17,174 bases of DNA. Source: Verrucomicrobiota bacterium. GTDB lineage: Bacteria; Verrucomicrobiota; Verrucomicrobiia; Limisphaerales; UBA1100. The notes under the pieces were generated by a model. The model was not told where the DNA came from and searched no databases. It saw nothing but the letters and a program-made list of their open reading frames with translations. Shown piece after piece: positions 7,921 through 14,662 of this stretch. Position numbers and translations under genes: made by a program. How positions within the stretch are numbered: the first letter of the stretch is position 1; every line of letters starts with the position of its first letter. Location: positions 1 through 17,174 of the forward strand of contig JAPKDK010000031.1 of assembly GCA_028872645.1 (NCBI GenBank), read 5' to 3'.

Positions 7921-9141
7921 ATGCACCGTCATTGCCTGTTGCTTTTCTCGTTTCTGTTTTCACTAGCCGTTCTTGGCGCGGATGCGGGGCTGATTGCCTC
8001 GATTGAAAAACAAGTCGTCCGCCAAAACCGCGATGGCAAGGCGACCACTTGGTTTCACCCACGCGCCTGTCGCGTGCCCGGAAAAAAACAGGCAGCGGCG
8101 CACGCGTTCATGACAGTGCAATCCATTGGCGGCTCGGATTATTTTGGGCCCGTGCATTGGTCCGAGTCTGCGGATTTGGGAAAGACTTGGGCCAAGTTTC
8201 GTCCCATCCCTTCCTTGGGCCGCGTTCCCGTGGCGAAGCATCCCGGGTTGATGGCCGGGGTGTGCGATGTGGTGCCCCAATATCATCCACCTACCAAAAC
8301 TATTTTGGCGATGGGCCACGTTGTTTTTTACAAGGGCCCAAAATTCGCGCGCGGCGATCAACTGGCGCGTTATCCGGTGTACACTGTGCGACGGCCGGAT
8401 GGCACTTGGTCCAAGCGGCGCATTCTGGAATGGAACGATCCGCGCGGCGCGTTCATTTATTCCAACAACTGTGGCCAGCGCGTGGTGCTGCCCAATGGCG
8501 ACATCCTGTTGGCCTTTACCTTTGGCGACAAACCGACGCATCGATCAGTGGCGGGTGTGTTGTGCGGGTTCGATGGCGAAAAGTTGAGCATCAAAAAAGT
8601 GGGGCCACCGCTGAAACTCGCGCACAAGCGTGGTTTGCTGGAGCCATCGGTCACGCAGTTTGGCAAGAAATTCTACATCACCATTCGCGCCGAGGACGAT
8701 CACGGCTACCAAAGTGCCAGCCCCGACGGCCTCAACTGGGAACCCAAGCAACCATGGGTTTGGGATAATGGCGAGCCGGTCACGATGTCCACCACGCAAC
8801 AACATTGGCTCACGCATTCGGACGGGTTGTTTTTGGTGTACACGCGCAAAGACAAATCCAACACCGGAATCATCCGCTGGCGTGCGCCGTTGTACGTGGC
8901 GCAGGTGGAGGTGCGCACGCGGCGGCTGATCAGATCCACCGAGCGCGTGGTGTTGCCACTGGTGGGCGATGGCGTGAAGGATCCCAATAACGTGGCGTTA
9001 ATGGGGAATTTCAACGTAACCAACGCCGGTCCAGACGAATCGTGGGTGACTGTGGGCGAATGGATGCCCCGCAAAAATGCCCGCGGCGATTTGCTGCTGG
9101 CGCGCATCCGATGGAGTCGCCCCAATCGATTGGCAAAATAA
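7921..9141 (+). CDS. Secreted sialidase/BNR-repeat-like protein
   Basis: A 406-residue protein with a clear signal peptide (MHRHCLLLFSFLFSLAVLG, cleaved around ADA). A TTG at 7915 is an alternative start adding two residues. The body looks like a six-bladed sialidase propeller. One good Asp-box (SADLGKTW, residues 83-90, fitting SxDxGxTW) and one degenerate box (SPDGLNW, 267-273) are visible. Runs such as QRVVLPNGDILLAFTF and LEPSVTQFGKKFYITIRAED resemble BNR/sialidase-like proteins of Planctomycetes and Verrucomicrobia. The arginine triad and nucleophilic Tyr/Glu of true sialidases cannot be assigned confidently by eye, so neuraminidase activity is possible but unproven. The context of exported sulfatases and an SMP-30-like lipoprotein supports extracellular glycan handling. 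Confidence 0.78.
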   Translation: MHRHCLLLFSFLFSLAVLGADAGLIASIEKQVVRQNRDGKATTWFHPRACRVPGKKQAAAHAFMTVQSIGGSDYFGPVHWSESADLGKTWAKFRPIPSLGRVPVAKHPGLMAGVCDVVPQYHPPTKTILAMGHVVFYKGPKFARGDQLARYPVYTVRRPDGTWSKRRILEWNDPRGAFIYSNNCGQRVVLPNGDILLAFTFGDKPTHRSVAGVLCGFDGEKLSIKKVGPPLKLAHKRGLLEPSVTQFGKKFYITIRAEDDHGYQSASPDGLNWEPKQPWVWDNGEPVTMSTTQQHWLTHSDGLFLVYTRKDKSNTGIIRWRAPLYVAQVEVRTRRLIRSTERVVLPLVGDGVKDPNNVALMGNFNVTNAGPDESWVTVGEWMPRKNARGDLLLARIRWSRPNRLAK

Positions 9142-9156
9142 AATGCCGCGCAAATG

Positions 9157-9185
9157 TTGATTTTTTGATGTGCACCGCCGACACT
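9157..9185 (+). promoter_or_regulatory. Candidate start-proximal promoter of the SMP-30-like gene
   Basis: TTGATT at 9157-9162, a 17-base spacer, then GACACT at 9180-9185. The box ends 7 bases before ATG 9193, which would place the transcription start at or next to the start codon. No Shine-Dalgarno is present. Confidence 0.35.
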
Positions 9186-9192
9186 CGCGCGA

Positions 9193-10101
9193 ATGAAAAC
9201 TGTCCTTCTCGTCGGCCTCCTTTTGCTGAGCGTAGCCTGCCAATGTCCTTTCTGCAAACCGGTTGAAACGCTGTATACCGCCACGCCGCTCACCGCCACC
9301 AACGCCTTCACCGCCGGCATCGAGGGGCCGGCCTGTGATTTGGCAGGCAATATTTTCGCCGTCAATTTTAAGGCTCAACACACCCTCGGCCGCACCACGC
9401 CGGCCGGCGTGTCGGAGGTGTTCGTCACGCTACCGGGCGCAAGCATTGGCAATGGTATTCGGTTTGATCGTGAAGGCAAAATGTATGTGGCCGATTACAC
9501 GGGGCACAACGTGCTGCGCATCGATCCCACCACGCGGAAAATTGAAGTCTTCGCGCACGAGCCAAGGATGAACCAACCCAACGACCTCGCCATCGCGCCC
9601 GATGGAACGCTCTTTGCCAGCGACCCCAATTGGAAGGAAAAGACCGGGCAACTATGGCGCATCGACACCGACGGAAAAGTCACGCGTCTCGCTGAAAACA
9701 TGGGCACCACCAACGGTATCGAAGTGAGCCCTAATGGGAAAAAACTTTACGTCAACGAAAGCGTGCAGCGCAACGTGTGGGTGTTCGACATTCAGCCCGA
9801 TGGCTCGCTGGCCAATAAGACGCTGCTGAAAAAATTCCCCGACCACGGCTTCGACGGAATGCGCTGCGACATCGACGGCAATTTGTACATCACCCGTCAC
9901 GGCAAAGGCACGGTGGTGGTGCTGTCACCCGCCGGAATAATCCTGCGCGAGATTGACGTGCTCGGAGCCAAGCCCAGCAACCTCTGCTTCGGCGGCCCCG
10001 ACGGACGCACAGTTTACGTCACCGAAGTGGAGCACCGACGGCTGGTGCAGTTCCGCGTGGAAAGGCCGGGGCAGGCTTGGTTGCAACTTCGTAAAAATTA
10101 A
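9193..10101 (+). CDS. SMP-30/gluconolactonase-like lipoprotein
   Basis: A 302-residue protein beginning with a lipoprotein signal, MKTVLLVGLLLLSVAC, so Cys16 is the likely lipid anchor; a CQCPFC cluster follows. The remainder is a six-bladed propeller of the SMP-30/gluconolactonase/LRE type. Likely metal-site residues are Glu44 in IEGP, Asn174 in TTNGIEVSPNG and Asp221 in FDGMRCD, the pattern known for this family. Blade motifs such as FDREGKMYVADY and CDIDGNLYITRH recur. Family members hydrolyse sugar lactones or related esters with Ca2+ or Zn2+; the true substrate is not deducible. It is membrane-anchored, unlike cytoplasmic gluconolactonases. Its stop overlaps the stop of the converging VOC gene by three bases, with no evident terminator between. 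Confidence 0.9.
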   Translation: MKTVLLVGLLLLSVACQCPFCKPVETLYTATPLTATNAFTAGIEGPACDLAGNIFAVNFKAQHTLGRTTPAGVSEVFVTLPGASIGNGIRFDREGKMYVADYTGHNVLRIDPTTRKIEVFAHEPRMNQPNDLAIAPDGTLFASDPNWKEKTGQLWRIDTDGKVTRLAENMGTTNGIEVSPNGKKLYVNESVQRNVWVFDIQPDGSLANKTLLKKFPDHGFDGMRCDIDGNLYITRHGKGTVVVLSPAGIILREIDVLGAKPSNLCFGGPDGRTVYVTEVEHRRLVQFRVERPGQAWLQLRKN

Positions 10102-10475
10102 TTTACCATCACCGGTGAGGTGCATAGCTCGATGGTGTGCCCATCGGGATCTTTCACATATATTTGAAACGCTCCATCTGGCCGTGTGCGACGTTCGCGA
10201 TACGGTACTTCCAGCTTTTGCAGGTGCGCTTCCCATTCGTCCATGTCGTCGATGAGCAGCGCGTAATGGTTGCCGCGATTGCCACTGTGCACGGGGTCGG
10301 CGCGATTGCCGATGAGATGCAATTCCTGCGTGGCCCCCAGCCGATACCATGCGCCGGGGAATTTGAAAGTCGGCCGCGTCATGGGTTTCAACTCCAGCAC
10401 CCGCTCATAAAATTCGCAGCTCGCCGCCACATCCGCCACGTGCAGTGCCACGTGATTCAGTTCCCGATGTTCCAT
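10098..10475 (-). CDS. VOC-family (glyoxalase/bleomycin-resistance fold) protein
   Basis: A 125-residue cytoplasmic protein with the two beta-alpha-beta-beta-beta repeats of the vicinal-oxygen-chelate fold. The first is LNHVALHVADVAASCEFYER, leading to LGATQELHLIG. The second is NHYALLIDDMDEWEAHLQKL, ending in YVKDPDGHTIELCT. His8, the Glu of QELHLIG, the His of GNHYALL and the Glu of HTIELC are in the positions normally used as metal ligands. Glyoxalase I, fosfomycin-resistance and dioxygenase relatives share this layout, so the reaction cannot be named. It is the only minus-strand gene between 2717 and the end, converging on the SMP-30-like gene. Confidence 0.9.
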   Translation of the reverse strand: MEHRELNHVALHVADVAASCEFYERVLELKPMTRPTFKFPGAWYRLGATQELHLIGNRADPVHSGNRGNHYALLIDDMDEWEAHLQKLEVPYRERRTRPDGAFQIYVKDPDGHTIELCTSPVMVN

Positions 10476-10484
10476 GCGCGTGAG

Positions 10485-10511
10485 ACTATGATATCTTTAC
10501 CGCGCAGCCAA
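10485..10511 (-). promoter_or_regulatory. Candidate start-proximal promoter of the VOC gene
   Basis: On the minus strand TTGGCT (10506-10511), a 15-base spacer and CATAGT (10485-10490) precede the start, with 9 bases between the box and the ATG at 10475. An overlapping TATCAT (10488-10493) matches TATAAT better but sits too close to that -35. Either choice predicts a leader of a few bases. Confidence 0.3.
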
Positions 10512-10540
10512 TGCTCGTCTTTACGCACGCCAGAGCAGGG

Positions 10541-10569
10541 TTGATGCCCACCGGAGCAGCTGCTAACTT
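10541..10569 (+). promoter_or_regulatory. Candidate start-proximal promoter of the metallopeptidase gene
   Basis: TTGATG at 10541-10546, exactly 17 bases, then TAACTT at 10564-10569, ending 10 bases before ATG 10580. No Shine-Dalgarno lies between. The implied leader is at most a few bases. Confidence 0.35.
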
Positions 10570-10579
10570 AGCCGCACCA

Positions 10580-11290
10580 ATGAATAAACAAATTTGCATC
10601 TTCTTTTCACTGTACGCCGCGATGGCATTATCCGCGGTGGAACCCAAATCGAAATTCTATCAACCCGTCAAAAAAGACGTGGAAGGTTGGACCATCGCCG
10701 TCGAGCCACAACTACTGGAAAAGAAAAACAAAGCCGTTGCGGACAAAGCCCTCACCGCACTGGCCAACCATTTGCAGCGTGTGAAATATATTTTGCCCGA
10801 GGCAAAGGTAAAGGAGTTGCAAAAACTACCCATTCGGCTGGAGCTAAACAACCCGCGCCTTGGCAATATGCAATACCACCCCGGCGTCACGTGGCTGCGC
10901 GCCAATCGTCACGACCCCGCGTTGGTCAAGCACGTGCACATCCCACGCGCGGCCGCCCTCTACGCCCCGCATATGTGGGCCAAACATCCTTACGTGGTAA
11001 TGCACGAACTGGCGCACGCCTATCACGATCAAGTGCTCAGTTTTGATAACAAAGAAATCATCGAGGCCTACAAGGCGGCCAAGAAAGCGGGCATTTATGA
11101 GAAGGTGATGCTCTACACAGGAAGTACTGTGCGTCATTACGGTTTGAACAATCACAAGGAATATTTTGCCGAGAGTACCGAAGCCTACCTGGGCGTGAAT
11201 GATTTTTACCCGTTTGTGCGCGGGGAACTTAAAAAGCACGATCCCCGGATGTACAAAATCATGGAAAAAGTCTGGGGACCGGTGAGATAG
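10580..11290 (+). CDS. Secreted HExxH zinc metallopeptidase-like protein
   Basis: A 236-residue protein with a signal peptide (MNKQICIFFSLYAAMALSA, then VEP). ATG 10580 is used because an upstream alternative at 10511 would place 23 unrelated residues before the signal. HELAHAYH (142-149) is a zinc-binding HExxH motif with Glu143 as the general base. About 50 residues on, NHKEYFAESTEAYLG (191-205) offers Glu194 or Glu198 as the third zinc ligand, which makes it gluzincin-like. The pattern resembles anthrax-lethal-factor-like or related minimal peptidases found in environmental bacteria, but I cannot name a MEROPS family. It is predicted to act outside the cytoplasm and is the first of five consecutive exported proteins on this strand. 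Confidence 0.8.
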   Translation: MNKQICIFFSLYAAMALSAVEPKSKFYQPVKKDVEGWTIAVEPQLLEKKNKAVADKALTALANHLQRVKYILPEAKVKELQKLPIRLELNNPRLGNMQYHPGVTWLRANRHDPALVKHVHIPRAAALYAPHMWAKHPYVVMHELAHAYHDQVLSFDNKEIIEAYKAAKKAGIYEKVMLYTGSTVRHYGLNNHKEYFAESTEAYLGVNDFYPFVRGELKKHDPRMYKIMEKVWGPVR

Positions 11291-11393
11291 GTTCGAGTCC
11301 TTCCTCTGGAACGAGCGACTAATCCTCTTCGACCTTTGGCTTGCGTTTTTAGCTTCCACACGAAAAACTAGCCGAGTCCACCCAAGATTTATT

Positions 11394-12710
11394 ATGAAAT
11401 ACATGCCCTCTTTCATTGCTTGTCTTTTGGTTTCTCATGTCCTTTTTGCTGATACAACGCCCAAGGGCTGGGAGACCCACTCGCCGCGCGAAGAGATTAG
11501 CCCTAAGTTTGAGCATCAGAATGGCGTGTTTAAGATTGATGCCAATGGTCGCAAGGGCGCAGTGGGCCAGTGGCAGGCACACTTTCCGGTGAAAGGCGGG
11601 AAGTATTACTGTTTTTCTGCGACACGAAAAACATGGGATGTCGATATTCAAAATGTGCATAGGCACATTGTCGAACGGTTGATCTGGCTGGATGCCGCCG
11701 GCAATAAAGTGCAACGTGATGAGCCGACTTATTCCTCTTACCGCCCCGGCACTGCGCCTAGGGCAGAGCCTGAGTTTCCCCGCACCACTGGTGCCATGAC
11801 GCGCGGTGGTTGGGTTGAAGTGCTCGATATCTTTCGTGCGCCAAAAGCAGCTACACAGGTAAAGGTGGAACTTTTCCTGCGCTGGCTGGATGACGGACGG
11901 GTAAGTTGGCGACACGTCTCTATAAAACCAGTAGCTGAACCCAAGCCACGCAAGGTACGGTTGGCAACCACTCATTTCAAGCCGCGCGCGGGTAAGACCA
12001 ACGCCGAGAAATGCCGCCTCTTTGAACCGCTCATCGCCGAGGCAGCGGAAAAGAAGGCTGACTTTGTCGTGCTGCCCGAGACTCTCACATTCTTTGGCAG
12101 CGGCCGCACTTATGCCGAGTGCGCCGAGCCCATCCCCGGGCCATCCACGAAGTACTTCGGCACGCTGGCTAAAAAGCACGATCTGTATATCGTGGTCGGC
12201 CTCTTAGAGCGCGACAAAAACCTCGTCTACAACGTCGCCGTACTCATCGGGCCAGGCGGCAATGTCGTCGGTAATTACCGCAAGGTGTGCCTGCCGCGCG
12301 GCGAGATCGAGGGTGGATTATCACCGGGCACCAAGTATCCCGTCTTCCAAACCCGCTTCGGCAAGGTGGGTATGATGGTGTGCTACGATGGGTTTTTCCC
12401 GGAAGTCGCGCGCAACCTCAGCAACAACGGTGCGGAGATCATCGCGTGGCCCGTGTGGGGCTGCAACCCAATGCTTGGCGCGGCACGCGCCTGCGAGAAT
12501 CACGTTTATATCGTTAGCAGCACATACACCGATGCCTCCAGTAACTGGATGATCTCGGCTATTTACGGCCATGATGGCAAACCTCTCGCGCAGGCCAAGG
12601 ACTGGGGTACCATCGCCATCACCGAAGTGGATTTGAACAAGCGCCTCTATTGGCACAGCCTCGGCGATTTCAAAGCGCAAATCCCCTCGCATCGACCGCC
12701 GGACAAGTAA
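11394..12710 (+). CDS. Exported nitrilase-superfamily amidohydrolase with N-terminal beta domain
   Basis: A 438-residue protein with three parts: a signal peptide (about 1-19, ending HVLFA), a roughly 160-residue N-terminal domain, and a C-terminal carbon-nitrogen hydrolase domain from about residue 185. The catalytic triad is visible as Glu229 in LPET, Lys297 in YRKVCLP and Cys330 in MMVCYDG. The N-terminal domain has alternating beta-like segments (GKYYCFSATRKTW, QVKVELFLRWLDDGRVSWRH) that look like a carbohydrate-binding jelly roll. The enzyme would hydrolyse C-N bonds of an amide, carbamoyl or nitrile; the substrate is unknown. Most nitrilase relatives are cytoplasmic, so the signal peptide and fused domain are notable. 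A weak promoter (TTGCGT at 11341, AAAACT at 11364) precedes it, and the next gene follows after 10 bases. Confidence 0.88.
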   Translation: MKYMPSFIACLLVSHVLFADTTPKGWETHSPREEISPKFEHQNGVFKIDANGRKGAVGQWQAHFPVKGGKYYCFSATRKTWDVDIQNVHRHIVERLIWLDAAGNKVQRDEPTYSSYRPGTAPRAEPEFPRTTGAMTRGGWVEVLDIFRAPKAATQVKVELFLRWLDDGRVSWRHVSIKPVAEPKPRKVRLATTHFKPRAGKTNAEKCRLFEPLIAEAAEKKADFVVLPETLTFFGSGRTYAECAEPIPGPSTKYFGTLAKKHDLYIVVGLLERDKNLVYNVAVLIGPGGNVVGNYRKVCLPRGEIEGGLSPGTKYPVFQTRFGKVGMMVCYDGFFPEVARNLSNNGAEIIAWPVWGCNPMLGAARACENHVYIVSSTYTDASSNWMISAIYGHDGKPLAQAKDWGTIAITEVDLNKRLYWHSLGDFKAQIPSHRPPDK

Positions 12711-12720
12711 AACTCATTTT

Positions 12721-13668
12721 ATGAAAACATACTCAATCCAATTCCTTAAAACGGCGATGGCGCTTTTTGCGCTGTCGGCCACGACTTTATTTGCCGAAAA
12801 GAAAGGGGCCATCACGCATTCGTTCCTGGGCGTGGGAAAGGCCAATCGCGTGGTGATTGTGGGCGAGGATGGCAAGGTGCAATGGCGCTTTGATATGCCA
12901 GCCAGCGATGGATGGGTGTTGCCGAACGGCAATGTTCTACTCGCGTTGTATGGCACGAAAGGGTTTCCCAACGGCGGGGTGGCAGAGGTGGATCGCAAGA
13001 CAAAAAAAATTGTGTGGTCTTATAAAGGGCAACAAAAGGAAATCAGCACAGTGCAGCCTTTGGGTGATGGAAAATATTTGGTGGCCGAACTGGGGCCGGA
13101 GCCGCGGGCGATTGTGATTAATCGCAAGGGGGAGATTTTGAAATCCATGCCGCTGGCGTGCCAGAAGAAAAATTTTCATATGCAAACGCGAATGCTTCGG
13201 GTGCTGCCCAATGGCAATTATATCGCGCCGCATTTGCTGGATTTTGCGGTAATGGAATATGAGCCGGGCACGGGCAAGGTGGTCCGCAGTTTCCCGACTG
13301 ACGATCGTGGGCGCGCCAAGCGCGATTGGCCGTTTACTGCTATTCGGTTGGCCAATGGCAATACGCTCATCGGCTGCACCAATGGCAACCGCATTATCGA
13401 GGTGGACGCGAAGGGCAAAATTGTGTGGAGTGTCACCAATGCGGACATTGGCGAAAATCTTTTTGATGACGCCTGCGGTGTGCAGCGGTTGCCCAATGGC
13501 AACACGGTCGTCACCAGTTATCACGCAAAGGGAAACGCGGTGAAGCTCTTCGAGGTCACGCGCGATAAAAAAGTGGTGTGGCGCTACAACGGTCTTGGCG
13601 CGGGCTTTCATCATTTTCAAATCCTCACCACCAACGGCCAGCCGTTGAAGGACAATACTTGGAAATAA
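12721..13668 (+). CDS. Exported PQQ-like/arylsulfotransferase-like beta-propeller
   Basis: A 315-residue protein with a signal peptide (MKTYSIQFLKTAMALFALSATTLFA). Five blade motifs are spaced almost exactly 47-48 residues apart: LPNGN at 67, LGDGK at 114, LPNGN at 162, LANGN at 210 and LPNGN at 257. Each is preceded by a W-or-R-containing strand such as GKVQWRF, KIVWSY or KKVVWRY. This is the pattern of PQQ-like and bacterial arylsulfotransferase propellers. No catalytic residues are evident, so it may bind rather than catalyse. It starts 10 bases after the amidohydrolase stop, and its last codons overlap the start of the next gene, so the three genes are probably one operon. Confidence 0.82.
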   Translation: MKTYSIQFLKTAMALFALSATTLFAEKKGAITHSFLGVGKANRVVIVGEDGKVQWRFDMPASDGWVLPNGNVLLALYGTKGFPNGGVAEVDRKTKKIVWSYKGQQKEISTVQPLGDGKYLVAELGPEPRAIVINRKGEILKSMPLACQKKNFHMQTRMLRVLPNGNYIAPHLLDFAVMEYEPGTGKVVRSFPTDDRGRAKRDWPFTAIRLANGNTLIGCTNGNRIIEVDAKGKIVWSVTNADIGENLFDDACGVQRLPNGNTVVTSYHAKGNAVKLFEVTRDKKVVWRYNGLGAGFHHFQILTTNGQPLKDNTWK

Positions 13669-14603
13669 CGCGCCGCCAATTCCTCGCGAGCACGGCCCTC
13701 GCGCCGGCGGCTCTCGGGGTTGAAGGCGCTGAACCGAAGCGCGGGCCCTTCGCCGTTGTGCTCGGCACCGCGCAGGATGGCGGTTTCCCGCAGGCGGGTT
13801 GCAAAAAAGTTTGCTGCAAAAATGCGTGGGGCGATGCGACAAAGCGGCGCGACCCCGCGAGTCTTGGGCTCATCGACCCCGTTTCCGGCCAGCGTTGGCT
13901 CATCGAATGCACGCCGAGTTTCCCGCGGCAAGCACGGCGGTTTGACACGGCACATCCCAAACTCGCCGGGCGCATTGATGGCATTTTGCTTACGCACGCG
14001 CACATAGGGCATTACGCGGGGCTCCTTCATCTTGGGCGCGAGGTGATGGGGGCGGATGGCGTGCCGGTCCACGCGATGCCGCGGATGGAAAAATTCCTGC
14101 GCACGCAAGGGCCGTGGAGCCAGTTGGTGCAGTTGAAAAATATCGCACTGCGACCGATGCGCGATGGGCGTGCGTTTGCGTTGAATGAGCGGCTGCAAGT
14201 CACTCCATTTCTCGTGCCGCATCGTGATGAGTTTTCGGAAACGGTCGGCTTTCGCATCGAAGGACAGCGCCAAAAGATCCTGTGGCTGCCGGACATCGAC
14301 AAATGGGAGCGCTGGAAAATGCCGCTCGAAAAAGCGCTCGCCGGCGTGGACGTCGCCTATCTCGACGGCACGTTTTATGCCGATGGCGAATTGCCCGGTC
14401 GCGACATGTCGAAGATCCCGCATCCCTTCATCGCCGAGACCATGCGGCGCTTGAAAACCCAACCCGCCGCCGTGCGCGCCAAGATCCGCTTCCTTCATCT
14501 CAACCACACCAACCCCGCCCACGACCCGCGCAGCGCCGCCGCCAAAACTATCCGCACCGCCGGATTCCGTATCGCCGAGCAAGGCGAGCGTGTCGATTTG
14601 TAG
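13659..14603 (+). CDS. Tat-exported PqqB-like metallo-beta-lactamase-fold protein
   Basis: The best start is TTG 13659, giving 314 residues with an immediate Tat signal (TRRQFLA at residues 4-10, then STALAPAALGVEGA). An ATG at 13578 would bury that signal and overlap the previous gene by 91 bases. The mature protein starts VLGTAQDGGFPQAGCKKVCC; GFPQ and the nearby cysteines (48, 52, 53) resemble PqqB. The metal motif reads HAHIGH (113-118), so Gly117 stands where HxHxDH enzymes have Asp. Further histidines lie in LVPHRDEF and LNHTNPAHD. Related HxHxGH proteins annotated as PqqB-like exist (from memory). PQQ synthesis is unlikely since no pqqA, pqqC, pqqD or pqqE is visible. Probably a periplasmic hydrolase of unknown substrate. 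It overlaps the preceding propeller gene by 10 bases. Confidence 0.83.
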   Translation: MEITRRQFLASTALAPAALGVEGAEPKRGPFAVVLGTAQDGGFPQAGCKKVCCKNAWGDATKRRDPASLGLIDPVSGQRWLIECTPSFPRQARRFDTAHPKLAGRIDGILLTHAHIGHYAGLLHLGREVMGADGVPVHAMPRMEKFLRTQGPWSQLVQLKNIALRPMRDGRAFALNERLQVTPFLVPHRDEFSETVGFRIEGQRQKILWLPDIDKWERWKMPLEKALAGVDVAYLDGTFYADGELPGRDMSKIPHPFIAETMRRLKTQPAAVRAKIRFLHLNHTNPAHDPRSAAAKTIRTAGFRIAEQGERVDL

Positions 14604-14627
14604 GTCGGGGCTACAGTTCATTCCGTC

Positions 14628-14656
14628 TTGTTTCAGCATCAGTTCGCAGCGAAGCT
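14628..14656 (+). promoter_or_regulatory. Candidate start-proximal promoter of the cyanophycinase gene
   Basis: TTGTTT at 14628-14633, 17 bases, then GAAGCT at 14651-14656, 6 bases before ATG 14663. The arrangement closely parallels the one before the sialidase-like gene (GAGGCT, 6 bases, ATG). It lies in the 59-base gap after the PqqB-like gene, so cyanophycinase may have its own promoter or be read through. Confidence 0.3.
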
Positions 14657-14662
14657 CTGGCG

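Noticed and set aside
10101..10125. TCACCGGTGA palindrome near the converging ends of the SMP-30-like and VOC genes as a bidirectional terminator
   Set aside because: It has no loop of workable size and no T-run, and it lies inside the VOC coding region.
11290..11314. GGTTCGAGTCC, a perfect tRNA T-loop-like sequence just after the metallopeptidase gene, possibly a tRNA fragment or attachment site
   Set aside because: Only about three stem pairs form, no acceptor, D or anticodon arms exist upstream (that is coding sequence), and no integrase or repeat partner is in the window.
13617..14639. 340-residue open frame on the minus strand opposite the PqqB-like gene
   Set aside because: It is antisense to a gene with clear Tat and metal-binding motifs, shows no recognisable domain, and is the kind of shadow frame expected in GC-rich coding DNA.
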